Below are positions 1 through 10,395 of a stretch of 64,000 bases of DNA, piece after piece. The DNA is from Portulaca oleracea (Eukaryota > Streptophyta > Magnoliopsida > Caryophyllales > Portulacaceae), in assembly GCA_029582165.1 (NCBI GenBank), contig CM055893.1, forward strand, positions 24,589,179 through 24,653,178, read 5' to 3'. The position numbers and the translations under genes were made by a program. How positions within the stretch are numbered: position 1 is the first letter of the stretch; each line of letters starts with the position of its first letter. The notes beneath the pieces are model-generated. The model had not been told where the DNA came from, did not search any database, and saw only the letters and a program-made list of their open reading frames with translations.

Positions 1-2
1 AA

Positions 3-246
3 ATCACTACAGCAACCATCAATTGACTCCCAGTTTAGCAAGAGTTAAATCAAACTGCCACTAAACTGGGGGCTATGCAGCCCAAGCAAGGGGACAAATC
101 GGTGAGCGATGCACTTTAGGTCCACAAAGTCCACCATGGAAAAATTCAAGAAGGGGCAAGTCACTACGACAACTATCAATTGACTCCCAGTTTAGCAAGA
201 ACTGCCACTAAACTGGGGGCTATGCAGCCCAAGCAAAGGGATCGAA
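3..246 (+). repeat. Imperfect tandem duplication (about 157-bp offset) in the Tat 3' UTR
   Basis: A block of about 90-100 bp (TCACTAC ... CAATTGACTCCCAGTTTAG ... CTGGGGGCTATGCAGCCC) at 3-103 recurs at 159-246, with a short deletion in the second copy. Each copy carries AAACTGGGGGCTAT, close to the real polypurine tract at 1970-1985, so they look like duplicated or decoy PPT-like segments. The remainder up to 540 is non-coding; it includes AAACCCAGACGGGTTT (363-378), the dyad seen again in the LTR. Confidence 0.7.
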
Positions 247-551
247 TCAGCCTAAAAGCCAGGACGAAAGACAGGTGTGGGCCTTCTTTTATTCCATCTG
301 GGCCGGGCCTTTTCACCTCACCCGACTCACGAAAAAACAGGAGAAGAGCCCAACACTTGACCAAACCCAGACGGGTTTGCTGGGTCGAAAATAAGCAATC
401 GAGGCCGCTGAGCCCAATACAAGCTTATGCTCATGCGATTATGCTCAACTCGAGCCCGCTGAGACACAAACCGACAGGTAAATTCTCTGACTCATTTTGA
501 ATTTCAAATAAACTGATGCCTTCTCTCTTTATTTCTTGCAGAACAACGCAC

Positions 552-1880
552 GAAATACAGCGGCTGTCATCGGGCCTAACAATACATGACATCACCGCCG
601 CTAATACGCGACATTCACCATCACCGCCGGGCTAATACGCGACATTCACCATCACCGCCGCCGCTAATACGCCGCCGCTAATACGCCGACACTTCACATC
701 ACCGCCGCCGCTAATACGCCGACATTCACCATCACCGCCGCCGCTAATACGCGACACTTCACATCACCGCCGCCGCTAATACGCGACACTTCACATCACC
801 GCCGCCTAATACGCCGACATTCACCATCACCGCCGCCGCTAATACGCGACATTCACCATCGCCGCCGCTAATACGCCGACATATCACCATCACCGCCGCC
901 GCTAATACGCGACACTTCACCATCGACCGTCGCCGCTAATACGCCGACATTCACCATCACCGCCGGGCTAATACGCCGACACATCACATCACCGCCGCTG
1001 GCTAATACGACACGCCACATCGCCCGCCGCCGCTAATACGCCGACACATCACATCACCGCCGCCGCTAATACGCCGACACATCACATCGCCCGCCGTCGG
1101 GCTAATACGCAACATTCACCATCACCGCCGCCGCTAATACGCCGACACTCATCCTCATCGCCGCCGCTAATACGCGACACATCACATCGCCGCCGGGCTA
1201 ATACGACACGCCACATCGCCGCCGCTAATACGCGACACATCACATCAGCCGTCGCCGGGCTAATACGCCACACATCACATCAGCCGTCGCCGGGCTAATA
1301 CGTGACATATCACATCAGCCGTCGTCGGGCTAATACGCGACATTCACCATCAGCCGTCGCCGGGCTAATACGCGACACTTCATCAACAACAGCCGTCGTC
1401 GGGCTAATACGCGACACTTCATCAACATCAGCCGTCGTCGGGCTAATACGCGACACTTCATCAGCCGTCGCCGGGCTAATACGCGACACTTCATCAACAA
1501 CGGCCGTCATCGGGCCTTAACAATACATGACATCAACCGTCGCCGGGCTAATACGCGACACTTCATCAACAACGGCCGTCATCGGGCCTTAACAATACAT
1601 GACATCAGCCGTCGCCGGGCTAATACGCGACACTTCATCAACAGCGGCCATCGTCGGGCCTTCACAATACGACGAGGGCCATTGTCGGGCCTTCACAATG
1701 TGACAAGGGCCATCATCGGGCCTTCACAATGCGATGAACATCACATCTACATCGGCGCAGGACCCAGCTTCCAAGCGTCAACAGCGGCCATCGTCGGGCC
1801 TTCACAATGCGACAAGGGCCATCATCGGGCCTTCACAATGCAGTGAACACATCATATCGACATCGACGCAGGACTCAGCT
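552..1880 (+). repeat. GC-rich tandem minisatellite array in the Tat 3' UTR
   Basis: More than thirty degenerate copies of a roughly 30-40 bp unit. From 590 to 1300 the core is CTAATACGCGACATTCACC followed by ATCACCGCCGCCG. From 1300 to 1660 it becomes GCCGTCGCCGGGCTAATACG plus CGACACTTCATCAACAAC (about 38 bp). From 1640 to 1850 the units read GGGCCATCATCGGGCCTTCA plus CAATGCGAC (about 30 bp). Short open frames inside are repeat translations, not genes. Tandem arrays between the last ORF and the 3' LTR are a known property of Tat/Ogre elements and can seed satellites. Confidence 0.9.
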
Positions 1881-1969
1881 TCCAAGCGTCAACCAGCTTC
1901 AGAACAGACTTCTGATTCATATCCAAGATCATCAAGACTACTTTGATCGTCGTTTTACTCAAACTCGAT

Positions 1970-1985
1970 CAAAGTGGGGGCTATC
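1970..1985 (+). promoter_or_regulatory. Polypurine tract of the Tat element
   Basis: AAAGTGGGGGCTATC lies immediately before the LTR start TGTAGACGC at 1986. This is the expected plus-strand primer site for reverse transcription and fixes the LTR boundary. Confidence 0.8.
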
Positions 1986-3119
1986 TGTAGACGCTAAATT
2001 TTGTATCAGTATTTTAGTACTAGTTTTAGAAAATAAGCTAACCGATTAATTTAGTAGCATGCAAACCCATCCCTTTGCTAGTCTGACAACAATGGCCCAA
2101 ATGTTACGCCGAGCATAATAGAGAAAGAGCGAGAACCCGTCTGGTTCCTTGGGCCTGAGCTTTGGCTCACCGCCAGAACTCCGCCAGGTTCTTTGGGCCA
2201 AAGCTCTGCTCACAAAGAACCCGTCTGGGTTCCTGGGCTGAATAACGTCGCGACGGCTTAACCTAAACCCTAAACGCGCCCCCTACTCCTCCTACTCCAC
2301 TATAAATTAAACCCTTCTTTCCACACAAAAAGGATACACCAGAATATACTAGGAGTATTGACACTAGTATATTCTCTCTCTTCTCTCCCCTCTGCATGCT
2401 ATTTCACTAAAGGTTAGCGTGATTCTTGTATTAATGTATATAATGTAATTTTATTTTCTTTTTCTTTCGTTTCTTTGCATGACATTAATGATAAACTCGT
2501 GAAATTTATTCAATTCCTCCCTCTTTTTAATCTTTCACTTTAATTTAATTCTAGTAGAGTCTATTCGTTTGAATAGGCGGGTTTGACGATTTTGATTGTC
2601 AAATTCGTAACCTTACCCCCGAATCCGTCTTTGGGTTCGTAGGCCGGAGTCTGTATTTTATGGTTTGTTGTTTTTATCCTAAAATTCAACTGGCGACTCT
2701 AACCTTTTTTTTTTCTTTCTCTGAAAATCCCTTTTTTTAACCCTTGACAAGGAACCCAGACGGGTTCCCTTGTTTTCACCCCGAATCAAAGGTATGAACC
2801 CAGACGGGTTCCTGTTTTTTTCTTTTCGGTTTTAAAAGAACCCAGCCGGGTTCTGGCTCCTTTTTTCTTTTTTTTTCTCTCGGTTTTGTCTGTTGGAACC
2901 CAGACGGGTTCCTGGTGTCTTTTTTTCTTTTTTTTTCTTTTCTTTCTCTTTTCGTCCCTTTTTTAAGAAAGTCGAGTTTCGGGGTTAAATCAATTTGTCA
3001 ATTAAAAGTGTCCTTAAAAGTTCAACCTTAATTAAGGATAAGCAATCCTAGTCAGCTCCCAATCACTTTTAAGTAGCGCCGCGAAAAAGGGTCATCGATC
3101 GATTTTTTCGGTGTCTACA
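1986..3119 (+). repeat. 3' LTR of the Tat element (1134 bp)
   Basis: Begins TGTAGACGC and ends TGTCTACA, with TG...CA and short inverted ends. A CTATAAATTAAA TATA-like box occurs near 2302 and T-rich stretches follow at 2700-2960. The LTR contains at least six copies of the dyad GAACCCAGACGGGTTC or its variants. The partner 5' LTR is outside the window. Confidence 0.8.
2133..2912 (+). repeat. Dispersed GAACCCAGACGGGTTC dyads in the Tat LTR
   Basis: Six copies of a 16-bp interrupted palindrome (6-bp arms GAACCC / GGGTTC, 4-bp centre AGAC, GTCT or AGCC) at about 2133, 2217, 2752, 2796, 2838 and 2896. One more, weaker copy lies upstream at 363. They sit on both sides of the TATA-like box, so they could be transcription-factor sites or RNA hairpins. 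No function can be assigned from sequence. Confidence 0.7.
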
Positions 3120-3502
3120 AGTAGTTTCATTGATTATTATTCATTCATTCAACCATTCATAACTTGTCATTTATTCACTATTGTCTACCCAAGAGAGAAA
3201 GAGAGCAACAAAATATCTTTGTAATTATATTTCTTTTCGATTCTTTCTTTGTTTTGAGAATTAATCATGATGTTTGGAACTTGTGTCGTGCTTTTCTTGA
3301 ACATGAGTGAGTAATTTTCTTGAATTCTAGGGTTTTGCAACCCGAAACAATGTAGCATGATTTGATATTATTAGTTTGTGCGTGAATTCTTGTTATGAAT
3401 CAATAGAAAGTTGTGTTTTTCATGTTCATGTGTGTTTTTTGAGCGCTCGAATATTCATAAGTTAGAGATTAACCTGAGAAGTACTGAAAGGTGAATTAGG
3501 GT
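3120..3502 (+). repeat. 5' LTR fragment of the Athila-like element
   Basis: Matches 7176-7706 of the 3' LTR (AGTAGTNTCATTGATTATTA onward) with a roughly 145-bp internal gap after GAAAGAGAGC. Similarity stops at GAATTAGGGTAATCTGA (about 3502), where internal sequence starts without the rest of the LTR or any PBS, implying a deletion joining LTR to internal DNA. Confidence 0.8.
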
Positions 3503-3542
3503 AATCTGAAAATTCTTATTGTGCATCTGGTTACTCTTACCC

Positions 3543-4378
3543 CAATCCTTGTGCATCTCATGCTAGATTATATACTCAACCCTATTGTTTGCCTCATTGT
3601 CGTTTGTGTAATTCTTTTTACCATGATATTTTCATGAGGGCAATGCAAGAGCAACAAGATAAGCTGAAAGCTTGTCTAGAGAAACTAGAGGAAATGGTTG
3701 ACCCTTCTAAGTCATCTTTCCCAACTGTTGCTCTTTCTCATCCTAGCTTACCTAGAGACACTACTGATGGTGTCTTTGCTTTTCATAATGCATCCTTACC
3801 TTTTTCTCAGTCGACGGGGTTTGAGATGCATGATGCCCATGGGTTCGATGCTAGGTATGATGATGTTTGTCATTAGTTAATTGATGCTATTGATGAGGAG
3901 TCTTGTGAGGGATTTCTGGGTGAATTAGATCTTTCAAGTACGGAATCTGATTATGTACTCCATGTTTCTACACCTTGTTTACCACCTTCCCTTGCCCTAA
4001 GACCCTTGAGGAGCCCATTCCTTGTGAAAAGATCAGTGATGTTCATGTTGATGCGGAATGTGTTGTTAACTCTTGTGATGTGACTGTGATTGAGAGGACC
4101 AACAATGTCCTTGATTTGTTCTTAGGCACTTTAGGAAAGTTTCATCCCTATCTTGATCCAAATTGTAAATGCCTAGAGGACTCAACTAGAAAAATCATGT
4201 GGACAACTTATTTTGATTCTTTTGATTTTTCTATTACTTTTGACTTATTTTAAGGAGTGCAACTAACATTCTTTGCCATGAGTATTTTGTTTCTCTTTTA
4301 TCTGCAGGCTTGTGAACCGCATGCTGCGGAGTTTGACAAGCTTCTAAGGGCCTTGACTGCATCTGAGGTGATTTTCGC
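3543..4378 (+). pseudogene. Decayed internal ORF of the Athila-like element, function unknown
   Basis: A readable frame runs from about 3543 to 3876 (HCRLCNSFYH, then a helical KLKACLEKLEEMVD segment). It hits a stop at 3874-3876 and then shifts frame near 3965 to continue to 4253 (LGTLGKFHPYLDPNCKCLED, then KIMWTTYFDSFDFS). A further in-frame piece, EFDKLLRALTASE, follows TTATCTGCAG at 4298-4307, which looks like a splice acceptor. The layout resembles a protein of some plant non-autonomous gypsy elements, but I do not recognise the domain. It is flanked by Athila-type LTR sequence on both sides and is not translatable as it stands. Confidence 0.5.
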
Positions 4379-6147
4379 CTAGCTAAAGACGTTAAACTAG
4401 CGCTTCTTGGGAGGCAACCCAAGCGTTTAATTGCTTTATTAGATTTTATTTCGTTCCTTTAATTTTCTTCGTTTTTATTTTTTTTTAGAGTGTGATGCAT
4501 TATGTCGTTCCCCTCCTGTGCATGCTACCCTTATTCGAAATGCATTACGGACACTGCTTTATCCAAACATGGGGAGATTTGGGTTGACTGCCTTAAAATC
4601 ATCTGCTTGAGTGAGACTTACATTTATAGTTGCATATTTCTTAGTTTCTTTTTGTGTTTGTAAGGCATTGAATTTGCATCTAGGTTGCATATAGGAGTAG
4701 TTTTCTTGCTTTCTTTTTAAAAATTAAAAAAAATTTTAGGATAGTCTTTCGCCTTTATGAGGTGTGTTTGGATTGTCTTTGCATGCGTATACTTGGGAAA
4801 TTTGGTTTGATTTGGATGATAGGAGAGACTTGGTTGCTTGTTTAATTTAGGTCGCTTGTCCGGTTTGTGATTCATCTAGTCTTGAATGATTCAAGTGCAT
4901 AATAGTGAAGTTCTTATGTTTGGTACATCAAATGAACTAGTTGTTTGTGATGGTGGTAGGTTAACCCGTGAGACTTCTTGACCTAAAAGACTATCATGTT
5001 TACAGTCTCATTTTCTTTTTAGTGTGACCTTACCATGTTTGCATCTCTAGAACTTGATGAGAATCTCTTTGAAACTCCATTTGACTTGCGCATGGTGTTA
5101 ATATGATTGAGGCCCATTTTATAGCCACATAGCCAAAAAATCACCCAACAATGTTACCTCTTTTTTCTAGCTCTTTACTAACCATTTTTCCTGCCTTGTT
5201 TTAACCCTATTCGTGCGCACCCTTGGCCTGTTCTCAATTCCTCATCCTTTAGCCAAGTTAGTGGAGCAACGATTCAGTTGAGGGCAGTTTTGTAGTCTAT
5301 TGGTTTGATGACTTCGTTGGTTGGTTTACTTGATGAGGGAAGCATTGCTCATAATCATTATTTATGCCCCTCTTTTCATTTGAAGTTGAAATTGGGTTGA
5401 AAGGAAATGAGTCTATCTTTATGTATCTATGCTATTCACCACAAACAACAAAAAAGAAAGGAATGAAAAGTATAAGTATATTAAAAAAAAAGACAAAAAC
5501 AAAGAGCAGTTTTAAGGAATAAGGTGAATAACATGGTGGTTTTCTTGCTTATATTGACTCTTCCTTTATTCTGTTTCGATGGGGAAGGTATTTATGCTTC
5601 ATTGCGGTGTGATGTAAGAGGTGTTGTGCTATATGTATTGGAAATGTTGCTCTTTAGGTCCTTGGCTGTTAGCTTCACATTTCCTAAACGAATTCCCTCC
5701 TTACCCTACACCTAAGCCCCATTACAACCCTTGAAAAGTCCTCATGATTAACATTTATGTATGTTGTCTATAGCGGTAGAGTATCGAGAGTCTTGTCAAG
5801 CTTATGGTAGTTTGCTTACTTTGGTTGAAGGTTTTGAGTGAACCGTCATATTTTTCAAACACGCGATGGATGTGATCCACATACCCTAAAGTGAGGTCCT
5901 ACCGATCCCAACTAGTTCGCCAAGCATGTGACTGGAATTTGATTGCATTTGAGTTGTGATGGATTGGTTGTGTTGCTTCTTGACTTGTGACTCTATTTCG
6001 AACATCAATTTTTGTTTCGATTTGAATCTTATTCTAGCTAGGAAGTCCTTGAGTGTATGCTTGCTTTGGTAATCTTACATTGCCCTTATATTGGAGGAGG
6101 TGTGTTTAGTTTGTTTTGAGTCCTTTCATCTAGCTTTAAGTCTTGTA
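4379..6147 (+). other. Non-coding internal region of the Athila-like element
   Basis: Starts with the Athila hallmark segment GCGCTTCTTGGGAGGCAACC (4400-4419), which in this lineage follows the main ORF. The rest is AT-rich with an A-rich tract at 5445-5510 and no credible ORF; the 63-codon frame at 5524-5715 has no recognised similarity and is probably chance. Confidence 0.6.
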
Positions 6148-6186
6148 CTTGCTTGGGGACAAGCAAGGAGTAAGCATGATGGGATT
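6148..6186 (+). promoter_or_regulatory. Stem-loop and polypurine tract before the 3' LTR
   Basis: CTTGCTTGGGGACAAGCAAG (6148-6167) can fold with an 8-bp stem and 4-nt loop. It is followed by GAGTAAGCATGATGGGATT and then the LTR start TGATAACTG. The same architecture occurs in Athila A (33737-33770) and B. Confidence 0.65.
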
Positions 6187-8174
6187 TGATAACTGCGTTT
6201 CATGACTATGTTTTTAGGGATTTTCAATAGTGAATTAGGGGTAGTTTTGAGTGTGAATTTTGATTTATATTCCAATTTCCCTACTACACTTGGTGTTGTT
6301 GTTTTTTATGTGAATTTGTAGGTTTTGAGACCAAAAAACCAATTTTCTCTCAAATTTTTGAAAGAGTGAAGACATCACGGGCCACGACAAAAAGGAACAC
6401 GGAATGACTGGGCAGTGCAACCACGATCTAACAGTGGTGGCTGCCAAGGTCCTAGATGGGTTGTATTTTGTGCGAGAAAGAGAGCAGCGTGATGTTGTTG
6501 TGGGTTATCACCCTCCATTTGGCCCAACTACTAAAAGGGAGAAAAGGGAAGCCAATCAATTGGATTGGAGCAGCCACTCACTGGGCCCAATCACAAAGAA
6601 GAGAGAAATGGAGGCAATTAGTTGCTCTTGGGTCAACACTTCATTCGGCCCATTCAAAAGAGAGAGTAGTGGAGCATTTCATTTGCTCTCACTTTCCTTC
6701 AAACGGCCCAATTAATGAAAGAGAGAAGAAGAAATGGGTTGTGGCTGCTTGTTTCGGCCCAATCAAAAGGAGAAGAGTGAGGGCCTTTGATTCCATTCAT
6801 TCAAGCTTCGGTCCAATCAAAAAGGAGGAGAAGTGGAGTGCTGCTAATTCATCATTCATGCCCCATCATTTCATTGGCCCAATTACAAGAGAGAGTGGTG
6901 GATGAATTTGTTTCATTCATTCACCATCCAGCGGCCCAGTCACACAAAAGAGAAGTGGAGGAGAATTGGATTTAACTCAGACATCCTTCATGGCCCAATG
7001 AAAAGAAGGAAGAATGGAGGGCGTTGACTTCACTGGCCCACCTATTGATTTCGCCCAGCACACAAAGCAAAGGAAAGGAAAAATTAGGCAGTGGCTGTTA
7101 CAGCCTGCCCGCGGCAGTGGTCACGGTCCCTGGTACACTGGGCTGGGTCGTGGCCTTTTTGCCCGTGAAAGAAGCAGTAGTATCATTGATTATTATTCAT
7201 TCATTCAACCATTCATAACTTATCATTCATTCTCTATTTTCCACCAAGAGAGAAAGAGAGCACAAAACACTTCCATATACTCCTCCCCATTAATCAAGAC
7301 TAAGATCAAGATTGATTCAAGGAGAACCGAGGTTCAAGATTCGGGAAGAAAACATCAATACTTGCGAGGAAGACTCCACCCGGGGATCGAAAGACTCGAC
7401 GGTTGTAATTCTTCGTAATTATATTTCTTTTCGATTCTTTCTTTGTTTTGAGAATTAATCATGATGTTTGGAACTTGTGTCGTGCTTTTCTTGAACATGA
7501 GTGAGTAATTTTCTTGAATTCTAGGGTTTTGCAACCGGAAACAATGTAGTTTGTTTTGATATTATTAGTTTGTGCGTGAATTCTTGTTATGAATCAATAG
7601 AAAGTTGTGTTTTTCATGTTCATGTGTGTTCTTTGAGCGCTCGAATACTCATGAGTTAGAGATTAACCTAAGAAATACTGAAAGGTGAATTAGGGTAATC
7701 TGACTACCAACCTTTCTACCTAGGTTTGCGAAAGTTGAGAAAGGAGTAGTGAACTAGGGAATCATTAGATAACCTGACCTTTTGAGACCTTCAATTATGT
7801 TTAACCTAAAAGGCACACGAAAGTTGTTGATTAGGTTATTTAGAATAATTCTATTTAGTATCGAAAGGGCGATAGAATTTAGAGGTTGTCGATTCTTGAT
7901 TCGTTCTTGAATGTATGATTGTGCAGGCTAGGTTTTAGTAATCGAACTCGTTGTTAGGTTAGCATCTCCCTAGAAATCTTTCTCTCTTGATAGAACCTGT
8001 GATTGAATTGTTCTTGCTTTATTAGTTTGGTTAGTTGTTAAACCTTTTCCAAAACCTAAAACCCGATTAGCTTAGCAATCGCAATAGAGATTAGTTTTTT
8101 GTGCTGCTAATTGAGTCCCTGTGGAATCGACCTTGACGTGCTACTACGTACACCGTGCGCTTGCGGCCCTGTCA
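6187..8174 (+). repeat. 3' LTR of the Athila-like element (about 1988 bp)
   Basis: Starts TGATAACTGCG and shows the usual Athila LTR end region (CCTGTGGAATCGACC ... ACCGTGCGCTTGCGG). The exact right boundary is uncertain: GCGGCCCTGTCA could end the LTR at 8174, or the LTR may be truncated at about 8169 where a copia-type LTR beginning TGTCAGATATT starts. The first half holds a degenerate repeat array. Confidence 0.7.
6510..7080 (+). repeat. Degenerate 60-75 bp direct repeats in the Athila-like LTR
   Basis: About eight copies of a unit built around GGCCCAATCANAAAGAGAGA, followed by a variable tail ending near TTCATTC. Copies occur at roughly 6517, 6584, 6646, 6701, 6757, 6809, 6876, 6932, 6989 and 7036. 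Long open frames across this stretch come from the repeat structure and are not treated as genes. Confidence 0.65.
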
Positions 8175-8933
8175 GATATTTCTATTAATATAGTTAAGGT
8201 AGTTAGGAGTTGTTAGGATCTTTGTTTTTAGTTAGCTGTCTTTTTCTTATTTCTTTCCTTTCTTTTGTTCTCCTTCCTTATATATTGGGATGGTTCGTTG
8301 CTTTGTAGAACATAGAGAGATATGGTCATTCAATAAAGGCATTCAAACTTTTTTTGCATTTTGGACCCTGAATTTTAGGGGTATTTACATTTTGAACCCT
8401 TAGTTTTCAACTTTAACTTTTTGGACCCTAAAGTTTGTAGGCTGAAAAAAAAGGACCCTAAAGTGTGTGAGGTGAAAAAAAAAGCTCGTTTCCCGTTTTT
8501 CTTTTTCTTTTCATGTTTGAATTTCTCTCCCGATTGGCATCAAACTTCAAGACTAAGGTTAAAACCGATATTAAAGTTATAATAAACCTCTTTTATTCAT
8601 GTCGGAGTTACTTAAAACCTTGTACTCAAGGGTCTAAGTCGCCTCGACACGAATAAGAGAGGTGTATTATAGCTTCAATATTAGTTTTAACCATAGTCCT
8701 AAAGTTTGACGTCAATCGGGAGATAAATTCAAACATGGGAGAAAAATAAAAAATAAGATAGGGGCCTTTTTCTTCAGTTCACAAACTTTAAGGTCGTTTT
8801 TTTATTCAGCCTACAAACTTTAGGGTCCAAAATGTTAAAGTTGAAAACCAAGGGTTCAGAATGCAAATACTTCTAAAATTCGGGGTCCAAAATGCAAAAA
8901 ACCATTCAAACCTATTCTATTTTTCTCTCTTCA
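8170..8933 (+). repeat. Copia-type solo LTR or LTR fragment carrying a MITE
   Basis: TGTCAGATATT at 8170 begins a stretch with a TATATATTGGGATGG box (8280-8294), a poly(A)-type signal (CAATAAAGG, 8332-8340) and, after the inserted foldback, CTATTCTATTTTTCTCTCTTCA (8912-8933). This is the usual promoter-to-end layout of small Ty1/copia LTRs. No primer-binding site or coding sequence follows. The call is by resemblance only. Confidence 0.5.
8349..8902. mobile_element. MULE-type foldback MITE (554 bp) with 9-bp target duplication
   Basis: Nearly the whole element is one long inverted repeat. The left arm starts TTTTTTTGCATTTTGGACCC; the right arm is its complement, ending GGGTCCAAAATGCAAAAAAC. 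Pairing continues inward through CTCCCGATTGGCATCAAAC to CTCTTTTATTCATGTCGG, leaving a loop of about 40 nt near 8625. The 9-bp direct repeat CATTCAAAC flanks it (8340-8348 and 8903-8911), the duplication size of Mutator-like transposition. It encodes nothing; a transcript would form a double-stranded stem of about 250 bp. Confidence 0.85.
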
Positions 8934-10395
8934 GTGACATTGTCAGAAAGCAGATGAAAATTTTGACATAATATGTGATACATATTGGTTATCCATATGA
9001 TATTTAGACTACAATATGTGATAAAATCAATGTTTTGTGATTTTATTTTAAGATTTAACATGTGTTTTTGTGATAAATACTACTAAGCTTTTGCCTCAAT
9101 AAAAAAGTGAAAATAAATAATTAGGGTGTATACTAGCACGATACTAACTATACACCAAAAAGCAACATATATTCTTTATCAAATGCTAAAGATGAATTTT
9201 GAAAACAAAGATTGCCTTATATACCAATAAAATTATGGACCCTATTTGCTTAATTTTGTAAAACAAAAAAGACCAAGGCAAAGAAAAAATTTATGTGAAC
9301 ATTGGGCTTAAATTAATCAATTTAATAGAATTTATTTTTTGTGCTGAGTTATGTATTTTCCATGACATAGGAGGGTTTTTGTAGGAGATTGTGCATGGAG
9401 AGGAGAATGAGGAGGGAAATGTGTGTTTTAAGAGGAAAACTAGAGTCTTTGATGTAATGGTGCAATTGTAAATGAGTTGTGCTCAATGGTGAGGTTTCTC
9501 TTGCCATTGGGGATATTGTAGAAGATGGTTTGGGCAATGGAGTACACAGAGGCAGATAAGGAGTAATAGTAGAAGCTATGTTTTTAAAGTTTGACTTCTC
9601 TTATGATTTTGTTCATGTATGTCAAATTTTTGCCGTTGTTGTTGCTATGGAAATTGTGACTGATTGGATTTTCCTTTAATCGTTATTTTCCAGTCAAATT
9701 TTAATGTCAGAATTAAATATTGCGATAGTAATTACCTGCAACATGTTAATCAAATGAGTTTAGCCACTGCCTGACCATGAACCACTAGCTTGCTTGGTTA
9801 CTTTCGATTTTGCTAAATAGTTCCATGAAATAACTACACCACTAATTAACAACAACAGCTGAATAATTAATCATGGTCTGTTTCTTAGTAGCATTTTCTT
9901 TTCAAGAAATTAATTATTTGTTTTAGGAAATTAATATCCATTTTCAAGAGAAGTCATCACTGAAGTTTTCAAAGGTGGCTGTAACAAATCTTCAAGTAAA
10001 GAAGAAAGCAAACCATACCTAACAGAAAGTTTTCAAAGGTGCACCAATTGAAGTTGTGGACTGGACATGTTTCTTTTTAGCCTTAGATGGTTTAACCATC
10101 ACAGGTTGCTCAGAAAGTAATTGTCCAGACAAGGCAGTTGCCATTGGCACAAACATCGTATTTTAAAATTCAATATAATTGCACCTCATCAGGGGGCAAA
10201 AAAAAACTATGTTTATCAAAGAGATAGTAAGAGTCAGGCTGAACCTTCGATAGGGAGAGCATTTGAACTTTGATGTTATCTTAAACTTGTTCAATTTATA
10301 TAATATAATAATTAAAGATATTTAAAAGTCTTTTAGATTTAGATATAATTATTATTGTTATTATATATTATTGTCTAAATTCCATAGGGTGCTTA
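8934..10395. other. AT-rich intergenic stretch, nothing recognised
   Basis: No ORF with family resemblance, no terminal repeats and no RNA gene seen. A minus-strand frame at 9349-9537 (62 codons) has no recognisable motif. The stretch is plausibly old host or degraded element DNA. Confidence 0.5.

Larger units (their letters stand above)
1..3119 (+). mobile_element. 3' end of a Tat-lineage Ty3/gypsy LTR retrotransposon
   Basis: The window opens inside this element. What is present is a long 3' untranslated region (1-1968), a polypurine tract (about 1970-1985) and a complete 3' LTR (1986-3119). No gag or pol is in view, so lineage is inferred from the PPT/LTR junction (GTGGGGGCTATC then TGTAGACGC) and the tandem-repeat-rich 3' UTR, both typical of Tat/Ogre/Retand elements. 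The LTR ends TGTCTACA and abuts AGTAG, which continues as the internal LTR sequence of the Athila-like element on the right. The same Athila position is uninterrupted at 7176-7190, so this element jumped into that LTR. The predicted target duplication AGTAG on the 5' side lies outside the window. Confidence 0.75.
3120..8174 (+). mobile_element. Older Athila-like LTR retrotransposon, deleted and interrupted
   Basis: Parts in order: a fragment of the 5' LTR (3120-3502), a decayed internal ORF (3543-4378), non-coding internal DNA carrying the Athila-type GCGCTTCTTGGGAGGCAACC signature (4400-4419), a stem-loop and PPT (6148-6186) and a long 3' LTR (6187 to about 8174). No protease, reverse transcriptase or integrase is recognisable, so this is either a large-deletion derivative or a non-autonomous relative. 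The left LTR is cut by the Tat insertion at 3119/3120. Confidence 0.7.

Noticed and set aside
1302..1520. Frame with AVVGLIRDTSST repeats, and its antisense partner
   Set aside because: Product of a minisatellite whose unit is often a multiple of three; neighbouring units break the frame.
552..1880. CRISPR-like array
   Set aside because: Units are contiguous and degenerate with no unique spacers, and the context is a plant retroelement UTR.
6404..7418. Three overlapping frames of 100-150 codons in the Athila-like LTR
   Set aside because: They follow degenerate U3 repeats inside an LTR and show no conserved motif.
9349..9537. 62-codon minus-strand ORF as a host gene fragment
   Set aside because: No recognisable motif, no splice context, AT-rich flank.
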